Shown piece by piece: positions 5,753 through 11,697 of a DNA stretch of 11,697 bases. The stretch covers positions 1 through 11,697 of the forward strand of contig JAZUKH010000091.1 in the NCBI GenBank assembly GCA_045643185.1. Direction: 5' to 3'. The notes below the pieces were generated by a model, which was not told the origin of the DNA, did not search any database, and worked only from the letters and a program-made list of their open reading frames with translations. The position numbers and the translations under genes were made by a program. The DNA comes from RGIG464 sp045643185. Lineage in GTDB: Bacteria; Myxococcota_A; Bradymonadia; UBA4248. How positions within the stretch are numbered: position 1 is the stretch's first letter; each line of letters opens with the position of its first letter.

Positions 5753-8700
5753 ATGAAAGCAAGAAATGAATTGTGGATGATCGTCAGTCTTTTAGCCGTC
5801 ATGGGTTGCTATGGTTGCGACGATGGCCTTGACAGCGAAAAGCTAGATTGTAGCAACAACGGTTCTGGATGCACAAAAGGCTACATTTGCCAGGAAAAAG
5901 ATGGCGAATTTATGTGCCTGCCGGACAATTGCGTAACGTTGGGCTGCCAAGGCGATAAAGTCTGCAATGACGATACGGGCGAATGCGAAATGCCGGCAGC
6001 AGAAGGCCAATCCTGCAGCAAGGGCGAGTTGAAGTGTAAGGAAGACGAGCGCTGTAATCAGACCACGGGCAATTGCTATAAAGTTGATAGCTGCCTCACA
6101 AACGGATGCCAAGACGGCTACACCTGCAATAAGACGAGCGGCCAATGCGAAAAGGATGACACGCCCGCAAAGACCTGCAAAGAGACGGGATGCGAGAGCG
6201 GCTTTGCCTGCAACGAAGCCACGGGACGCTGCGAACAGGATGCCGACGATTCAACGCTCACCTGCAAATACACGGATGGTTCAGGCTCCAAAATTGTGTT
6301 GAAAGGCAAGGTGTTGACGGCCGATGCAATCATCGAAGGCGGCATTGTCGTCGTTGATGGGCAAACGATTGCCTATGTCGGCAAAGAAGCAGATGTCGAC
6401 GTCGACATCAGCGATGCCAAGATCATCGACTGCACGGGCTCCGTCATTTCAGCAGGTCTGATCAACGCGCATGACCACATCACCTATACGAATCAACGCC
6501 CTGGCGACTGGGGCGAAGAACGATTCGCGCACCGCAACGAATGGCGTCTCAAAGACAACGGCCATACATGCCACAACGCGGCAAGCACGAAAAACAACGA
6601 AGTCGGCGAAATGCGTCAGCTCATGTCGGGCTCCACGGCCATCTTCGGTTCGGGTTCCGTCAAAGGCTTGATGCGCAACATCGATAAGGAAAAGATCGGC
6701 AACGTCACCGTCACCTACCAGACTTTCCCGCTTGGTTCGTCCAAAACGCTCTCATCGGGCTGCAAATACGACTACGCCACGAGCGAAGGCCAATTTGGTC
6801 CGCACATCGGCGAAGGCATCAACGCCGGCGCGCTCAACGAACTTGTCTGCCTCAGCAGCGATGAAAACGGCGGCCGCAACATCTTTAACGACAAGCTCGC
6901 CATCATCCACGGCGTCGCCGCTACGCCAGACATCATTTCTGCCATGGCCGCAGCGGATTCCAAGCTCATCTGGTCGCCGCGCACCAACATCTCGCTCTAC
7001 GGTGACACAGCCATCGCCCCACTCTACGACGACCTCGGCGTCACCATCGCGCTCGGCACCGACTGGACGGCTTCCGGCTCCATCAACCTGCTCCGCGAGC
7101 TTCAGTGCGTTGATAACCTTAACAAACATTATTATGACAACCATTTCACCGACAAACAGCTATGGGAAATGGTCACGATCAACGGCGCCAAGGCGTTTGG
7201 CCTTCAAAACTCGATTGGCGACCTCAAAAAAGGCATGCTCGCCGATATCGCCATCTTCCAGGAAACCGAAACGAACAAAGATTATCGCGCTGTCATCGAT
7301 GCCAAGCCCCAGAACGTACAGCTCGTCATGGTTGGCGGCAAGATCGGCTTTGCCGACAAGAACCTCGTCAAATCAAGCAACTGCGAAGAAGTCAATGTCT
7401 GCGGCACCATGAAGAAGGCATGCCCCAAGGATGTCGGCTCAGACAAAACCTGGAGCGCGATCCGCAACGCCACGCTCAACGCCGAAGACGTGCCCTACAA
7501 CAACAAAGACCGCAAAGACGAGCTCATCAACGCCAAATATGACCTGTTTTTCTGCGATGTGCCTGAGGACGAACCGACTTGCACGCCGCTGCGTACGCGA
7601 CCGGCCGACACGTCAAGCCTCAACTCGACCGTTTACGAAGGCGATTACTCCGACCCGAACGACCAGGATGGCGACGGCATTCCCAACGACAAAGATAACT
7701 GCCCGAACATCTTCAACCCGATCCGCCCGCAGGATAACGGATTCCAGTCCGATATCGACGAGGACGGCATCGGCGATGTCTGCGACCCCTACCCGTTCTG
7801 CAAACAAAACGACGCGAGCTGCCCCAAATTCGACCCGAATGACCGCGATGGCGACGGCATTCCCAACGCCACCGACAACTGTCCCATGGACGCCAACCCC
7901 GATCAGCTCGATAGCGACGACGACAAGAAAGGCGACGTCTGCGACGAATGCCCCAACGATGCCAACCCCGGCGACCTTCGCTGCCCCCTCAAAACTCAAA
8001 ACACCATTCAGGAAGTCAACGATATCATTGACGATCGTTGCGATGCCAGTGGCAACTGCGTCGTTGGTGAACAGGAAGTCCTCACCGAAGGCGAAGTCAC
8101 GAACATCACGACCAAGGGCTTCTTCATTCAAGATGCCAATGCCTCCGAACTCGCCCGAAGCGGCCTCTACATCTATGTTGGCACCCTGCCGAACGACATC
8201 AAAGTCGGCGACATCGTCAGCGTTCAGGGCTATGCCACGAGCTACAACGGCCTCACGCAGCTCGGTACACCGCAGTATAGCGTGACTGGCGAGTCTGAAA
8301 AGCGCATCGCGCCAAAAGCCATACCGGCCACGGCTACCAACCTCCGCGACTACATCGGCACGCTCGTCGCCGTCAACGGCGCCACGATCACGCAGGAAAC
8401 CAAGGACGAAAAAGAAAATATCATCTATCCGATCGCCACGTTTGGCAGCGATACCCTCAACCTTGCCAGTTTCTACTACGCCACCTGGAATCTAAAGGAT
8501 GCCAAAAACCAAGTCGCCATCGGCAATTCCTACGCTTCCGTCGCAGGCATCGTGGTTATCGACCAGAAAGCCTACAAGCTCTCACCGCGTGACAACAACG
8601 ACCTCGTTGAAGGCATCGCGATCAGCGACGTCGTTGCGAGCAAAAACTACGTTGCTGTGAATGAGACATTCGAACTGACCATCACCGCGAACGCCGATGT

Positions 8701-9691
8701 CCCAGAAGACATGAACCTCGAATCGATCTCGTCGAAAGCCGTAAGCTGCTCGGCCACTAAAATCGAAGCGGGCAAACACGAAGCAACCATGAACTGCGAA
8801 GTCGTAGTACACGACCTCGGACCGGCCAACATCACCGTCAAATATGGTGACGCCGAATACCCAGTCACCGTCATTGTTTACGATCCCGACGAACCTGTCT
8901 CGGTTGCGGCAATCACGACCGACTATGAAAACGTCTCAGGCAAGATCACCGTTCCAGCTGCAGAAGAATTCGAAGCCATTATCACGCTGTCGCGCCCGGA
9001 TCCCGAAAATGACACAACCGTCGAGTTCCTGAGCGACGATGAAAACATCGTCAGCGTTCCCGCCAACGTCGTCATTCCCAAGGGCGAAACAGAAGCAGAA
9101 GTCACGATGACCATACAAACCGAGGAAGCCGGCAAATCGGCCAAGGTCACGGCCAAGATCGGCGAAGGCGCCGCCTATGAAATGGAAATCGTCACGAGCG
9201 AACCCCGTCCGTCCTTCTCCATTACGCGCAGTGTCGACATCGCCGGCTCAACGCTCACTGGCTCCGGCTACACCTGCCTTTATAAACAAGAAAACGTCGA
9301 CAGCTCCCAGACGACCGTCACGGCCCTCGGCAACTGCGACAAGTCGCGCCCCGGCATCTCCATCAACTCGAACAAGCTCTCAACGGGCGTCGGCGTGACC
9401 ATTGCCCCTGTCAGCGGCGTCGGTGTCGTCACCGTCCAATACGCTGGTTGGGTCAAAAACGGCACCGAAGGCCAGATCAACGTCACCGTCAGTGATGGCA
9501 ACCCCGACAACGATCAGACCAAAAACTTCAAAGTCAGTGGCAACGACGCCAGCGATGTCAAAACGGTCGACCTCGAATTCAATATGTCAAAAGCCACGTC
9601 CATCCTCATCGCCGCTCCAAATGTCGACACGGATGACAACGCCATCAACCGCGTCACCATCAAAGGCGTCAAGTGGACGACCAATAAATAA
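5753..9691 (+). CDS. Modular lipoprotein with amidohydrolase, thrombospondin-3, OB-like and Ig-like domains
   Basis: The protein has 1312 residues from the ATG at 5753 (GGAG 9 nt upstream); an in-frame ATG at 5726 would place nine extra residues before the signal peptide. Residues 1-19 are a lipoprotein signal ending VMGC, Cys19 being the lipid site. Residues 33-160 hold five Cys-rich units of four Cys each, roughly C-x3-GC-x4-CN-x3-G-x-C. Residues 175-540 are a metal-dependent amidohydrolase of the cytosine deaminase/ATZ-TRZ type with its ligands present: NAHDHI (His240, His242), HIGEG (His351, Glu354), IIHGV (His386), SPRTN and GTDW (Asp437). Residues 633-745 are Asp-rich thrombospondin type 3 repeats (DGDGIPN-DNCP), likely calcium-binding. 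Residues 765-950 resemble the OB-like domain of ExeM/YhcR nucleases (KGFFIQD, VGDIVSVQGYA). Two Ig-like domains follow (956-1151), then a beta-rich C-terminus. The first codons are AT-richer than the rest. Inferred: a cell-surface or periplasm-facing hydrolase; substrate unknown. Confidence 0.82.
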   Translation: MKARNELWMIVSLLAVMGCYGCDDGLDSEKLDCSNNGSGCTKGYICQEKDGEFMCLPDNCVTLGCQGDKVCNDDTGECEMPAAEGQSCSKGELKCKEDERCNQTTGNCYKVDSCLTNGCQDGYTCNKTSGQCEKDDTPAKTCKETGCESGFACNEATGRCEQDADDSTLTCKYTDGSGSKIVLKGKVLTADAIIEGGIVVVDGQTIAYVGKEADVDVDISDAKIIDCTGSVISAGLINAHDHITYTNQRPGDWGEERFAHRNEWRLKDNGHTCHNAASTKNNEVGEMRQLMSGSTAIFGSGSVKGLMRNIDKEKIGNVTVTYQTFPLGSSKTLSSGCKYDYATSEGQFGPHIGEGINAGALNELVCLSSDENGGRNIFNDKLAIIHGVAATPDIISAMAAADSKLIWSPRTNISLYGDTAIAPLYDDLGVTIALGTDWTASGSINLLRELQCVDNLNKHYYDNHFTDKQLWEMVTINGAKAFGLQNSIGDLKKGMLADIAIFQETETNKDYRAVIDAKPQNVQLVMVGGKIGFADKNLVKSSNCEEVNVCGTMKKACPKDVGSDKTWSAIRNATLNAEDVPYNNKDRKDELINAKYDLFFCDVPEDEPTCTPLRTRPADTSSLNSTVYEGDYSDPNDQDGDGIPNDKDNCPNIFNPIRPQDNGFQSDIDEDGIGDVCDPYPFCKQNDASCPKFDPNDRDGDGIPNATDNCPMDANPDQLDSDDDKKGDVCDECPNDANPGDLRCPLKTQNTIQEVNDIIDDRCDASGNCVVGEQEVLTEGEVTNITTKGFFIQDANASELARSGLYIYVGTLPNDIKVGDIVSVQGYATSYNGLTQLGTPQYSVTGESEKRIAPKAIPATATNLRDYIGTLVAVNGATITQETKDEKENIIYPIATFGSDTLNLASFYYATWNLKDAKNQVAIGNSYASVAGIVVIDQKAYKLSPRDNNDLVEGIAISDVVASKNYVAVNETFELTITANADVPEDMNLESISSKAVSCSATKIEAGKHEATMNCEVVVHDLGPANITVKYGDAEYPVTVIVYDPDEPVSVAAITTDYENVSGKITVPAAEEFEAIITLSRPDPENDTTVEFLSDDENIVSVPANVVIPKGETEAEVTMTIQTEEAGKSAKVTAKIGEGAAYEMEIVTSEPRPSFSITRSVDIAGSTLTGSGYTCLYKQENVDSSQTTVTALGNCDKSRPGISINSNKLSTGVGVTIAPVSGVGVVTVQYAGWVKNGTEGQINVTVSDGNPDNDQTKNFKVSGNDASDVKTVDLEFNMSKATSILIAAPNVDTDDNAINRVTIKGVKWTTNK

Positions 9692-9785
9692 TTATCATAA
9701 TATTAATATTTCAAATTTTCCCAACTCGAATAAATATTTTGTGTTGGGACCTCGCGGCACATTCATTGCCGGGAGGGCTCCGGCT

Positions 9786-9834
9786 ATTCAGGCCCCAAAA
9801 AAGCCCCGATCGGGGCTTTTTTTATGGCCTGAAT
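9786..9834. terminator. Strong bidirectional terminator between convergent genes
   Basis: A perfect inner palindrome GCCCCGATCGGGGC (9803-9816) sits between A6 (9797-9802) and T7 (9817-9823), inside outer arms ATTCAGGCC (9786-9794) and GGCCTGAAT (9826-9834). It is usable on both strands, ending the lipoprotein gene from the left and the beta-helix gene from the right. Confidence 0.93.
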
Positions 9835-9929
9835 ACGCCTCCGCATGCTGTCGTCGATCGCCTAGGCCTGTCGCAAAAAGAGATTCCAATGCAGTCCCAC
9901 GCGTTGCGGTTGAGGATAGCCCCGACCAG

Positions 9930-9960
9930 CCATCCTAGGCGTATATGCGCCATAGGATGG
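9930..9960. other. Bulged hairpin downstream of the beta-helix gene
   Basis: CCATCCTA-GGCG (9930-9941), 6-nt loop, CGCC-a-TAGGATGG (9948-9960): 12 pairs with a single bulged A at 9952. On the - strand it lies 32 nt after the stop of the beta-helix gene, and the bulge is then in the 5' arm. There is no T tract. The rest of the 9692-9992 spacer holds the terminator at 9786-9834 and no gene. Confidence 0.6.
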
Positions 9961-9992
9961 ACTTTCAAAACTCATATTGAGCGCACAACGAA

Positions 9993-11697
9993 TTAGAACT
10001 CAACCCATTGGTCATCCGGAGCATCCAGATCAAGTGTCACATTGCCACTGGCATCAAGCGTCCAGGGCGCATATTTGCCTTCTGGCAGATAAATCGAATT
10101 CTTCAGATTTTCATTCAATATTTTCACAGTTTTTTCTTTCGATTCGAACTTAACCGAATTATTGCCTGTAAATGTTATCGTGTCCTTATATACCGAATCG
10201 TTAAATACAAACTGTGAATAAGAGCCATATAACGATGATGAAAAACTGGTAAAATATGAGTTGTACAAATACAGATTATTGAATCTAAAGATAAATGAAG
10301 TGCCAAATTCTGAATTATAGAATATTATATTACTCCAAGTTCCAGCGCTGGAACTACCGCCTGATTTATGTGAATCAGAAATGCCTAAATCTGAGTTCTT
10401 CACGGTTAAATTACTTTGGTTATAAAAATAACCAATAGATTTATTGGTAAGATTCCGTATCCTCATTCTGTTGATACTCATTTTTTCAGAACCAGGACCG
10501 CTCTTTTCTACAAAATTGCTATACGTTATCAAGTACATTGAATTAGCATTGCTGGACAAATTCTTGATGGTGAGATCCAATCCATCAATGACAATATTTT
10601 TTGCTCTGCATTCCCCAAGAAAGGCATAAAGATTACCATCAAACTCATCACAGTTTTCGCAGACATAATCGTTAAGAACGATATTTGCATTGTTAATCTC
10701 AACTTTGGATACTGTATCTTGTATTTTGTAAATCATGCCAGCATAGTAAACTGAACCGAACGTTTTAAGGGTGCTGTTTACATCGATATTTGTGAGCTGA
10801 ATGTCACTGTTTGTCTCACAAATAAAACCGCCGATGCGGTGATTATAAGTTTTATTGTCAAAACTGGATGAGACCTTAATATCCTTAAATACACCATCGC
10901 CACTGCCGATTAAACCGCCGTAGTTTCTATTTACATTGTCGGTCTTTACATCATTCATATCGCTATTCGTTTCAACATTATTAACAGTAACATTCTCTGC
11001 ATATCCAGCTAATGCACCAACATTGGCAATGGTCTTGTCATTTGTAAAGCGATATTGAATTACGAGTTTTGTATGTGCGAGAATGGCATCCTTAACATTG
11101 CCGAACAAACCTGGCGTATTAGAGAACTGACCACTAATTGTATAATCATTGCCATAGAAAATCCCGTTGAATGGATGCGTGCTTGTACCAATGCCTTCCC
11201 AGTCCACATTGCCAAGCGGGATATTCTTTGTCAGAACGAAGGCCACTTTTTTGCCAGCTTCGATGACATATTTTGTGTCCCCGTTTGCATTCCATTCGTC
11301 TTTGAGAGACGTCAGTGCGGATGCGCTTGAAATATTCCATGCACAAACTTCGTATTCAGGCAGCCAGGTTTGGTTAGTGTCACATTTGCCCTGGCAGAAC
11401 GCAGCGCAGTCCGTGTCATCACAGTCGTTTTTGCCGTCGCCATCGTTGTCTGTGCCATCTTTGCAGAGTTCCTCTGTATTTTCGACGCAGAATGCAGCAC
11501 AATCCGTGTCATTACAGTCGAATTCGCCATCGTTGTCATTATCCAAACCGTCTTGGCATGCAGATTCTGTATTTTCGAAAGGCTGACAGAATGAAAACGC
11601 TGCGCAACCGGAGTCATAGCAGTCGACGTCGCCATCGCCGTCATTATCCAGGCTGTCTTTACAAGCGGCTTCTGTATTTTCGGAGAGCTGACAGAAT
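9993..11697 (-). CDS. Secreted-type beta-helix protein with MopE-like metal-binding repeats (5' end outside window)
   Basis: The frame stays open to the window edge (first whole codon at the complement of 11696), giving the last 567 residues of a longer protein; the TTG at 11546 is not a credible start because it lies inside a repeat. Seen: residues 6-104 hold three units of the form ENTE-x2-C-x-D-x2-DND-x-DG-x2-DC-x-D-x2-C-AAF, matching the Asp/Cys-rich MopE-type putative metal-binding motif, and the opening FCQLS suggests another unit upstream. Residues 160-545 resemble a GLUG-type right-handed beta-helix: FNGIFYGNDYTISG, GLFG (196-199), VGALAGYAENVTVNN and YGGLIGS, then Asn/Ser-rich rungs. 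Ends DDQWVEF. No catalytic motif seen. Inferred: a secreted or surface structural or adhesive protein. The beta-helix part is clearly AT-richer than the repeats and than the convergent lipoprotein gene, suggesting a different origin or relaxed codon choice. Confidence 0.72.
   Translation of the reverse strand, partial: FCQLSENTEAACKDSLDNDGDGDVDCYDSGCAAFSFCQPFENTESACQDGLDNDNDGEFDCNDTDCAAFCVENTEELCKDGTDNDGDGKNDCDDTDCAAFCQGKCDTNQTWLPEYEVCAWNISSASALTSLKDEWNANGDTKYVIEAGKKVAFVLTKNIPLGNVDWEGIGTSTHPFNGIFYGNDYTISGQFSNTPGLFGNVKDAILAHTKLVIQYRFTNDKTIANVGALAGYAENVTVNNVETNSDMNDVKTDNVNRNYGGLIGSGDGVFKDIKVSSSFDNKTYNHRIGGFICETNSDIQLTNIDVNSTLKTFGSVYYAGMIYKIQDTVSKVEINNANIVLNDYVCENCDEFDGNLYAFLGECRAKNIVIDGLDLTIKNLSSNANSMYLITYSNFVEKSGPGSEKMSINRMRIRNLTNKSIGYFYNQSNLTVKNSDLGISDSHKSGGSSSAGTWSNIIFYNSEFGTSFIFRFNNLYLYNSYFTSFSSSLYGSYSQFVFNDSVYKDTITFTGNNSVKFESKEKTVKILNENLKNSIYLPEGKYAPWTLDASGNVTLDLDAPDDQWVEF
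11385..11681 (-). repeat. Three MopE-like coding repeats
   Basis: Units at the complements of 11681-11577 (35 aa), 11576-11484 (31 aa) and 11483-11385 (33 aa) each begin with codons for ENTE and carry the DND-x-DG...DC core; the first is lengthened near its end (AAFSFCQPF). The array probably continues past the window edge. High nucleotide similarity between units makes copy-number change by recombination plausible. Confidence 0.8.

Noticed and set aside
7431..8285. 284-aa plus-strand open frame
   Set aside because: A Thr/Arg/Pro-rich frame shift shadow of the thrombospondin-3 and OB-like coding region.
9402..9938. 178-aa plus-strand open frame running past the lipoprotein stop
   Set aside because: Passes through the intrinsic terminator and is a shadow of the lipoprotein C-terminus for most of its length.

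Overview
The window looks like chromosomal DNA from a myxococcote-type bacterium (Myxococcota/Bradymonadia, formerly Deltaproteobacteria). This rests on protein families only: an AgmX/PglI-type C-terminal domain, a lipoprotein with a Cys-rich array and thrombospondin type 3 repeats, and a protein with MopE-like Asp/Cys metal-binding repeats. GC is roughly 50% and uneven: gene bodies are GC-richer, while the spacers near 2200-2700 and 5490-5750 and the beta-helix part of the last gene are AT-rich. No tRNA, rRNA, transposase, phage gene or cas gene was seen.

Layout. 1-607: 3' part of an AgmX/PglI-domain gene (+), closed by a bidirectional terminator (624-658). 659-992: a non-coding stretch rich in inverted repeats, with two exact 29-bp direct repeats directly beyond the stop of the next gene. 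993-2006: nagZ-like GH3 beta-N-acetylhexosaminidase (-). 2007-2910: a 904-bp AT-rich spacer with no long gene but with a 12-codon micro-ORF overlapping an intrinsic terminator, further hairpins, and a possible start-codon switch. 2911-5394: an unrecognised 827-aa protein (+) with an AlbA_2/Schlafen-like domain between two winged-helix-like ends. 5417-5485: two tandem hairpins of matching design. 5753-9691: a 1312-aa lipoprotein (+) carrying a complete-looking amidohydrolase domain among Cys-rich, thrombospondin-3, OB-like and Ig-like modules. 9786-9834: a strong bidirectional terminator. 9993-11697: the 3' part of a convergent gene (-) for a secreted-type protein with MopE-like repeats and a GLUG-like beta-helix.

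Functionally the window mixes envelope and surface biology (AgmX-like tail protein, surface lipoprotein, beta-helix protein), peptidoglycan recycling (NagZ) and a probable DNA-binding regulator. The genes are mostly single transcription units separated by terminators or long spacers, so no multi-gene operon is visible. The less ordinary content is the amidohydrolase/lipoprotein fusion, the AlbA_2 protein with two winged-helix ends, and several structured non-coding elements placed just after stop codons or before start codons. All functional assignments are read by eye from motifs and have not been checked by any database search.
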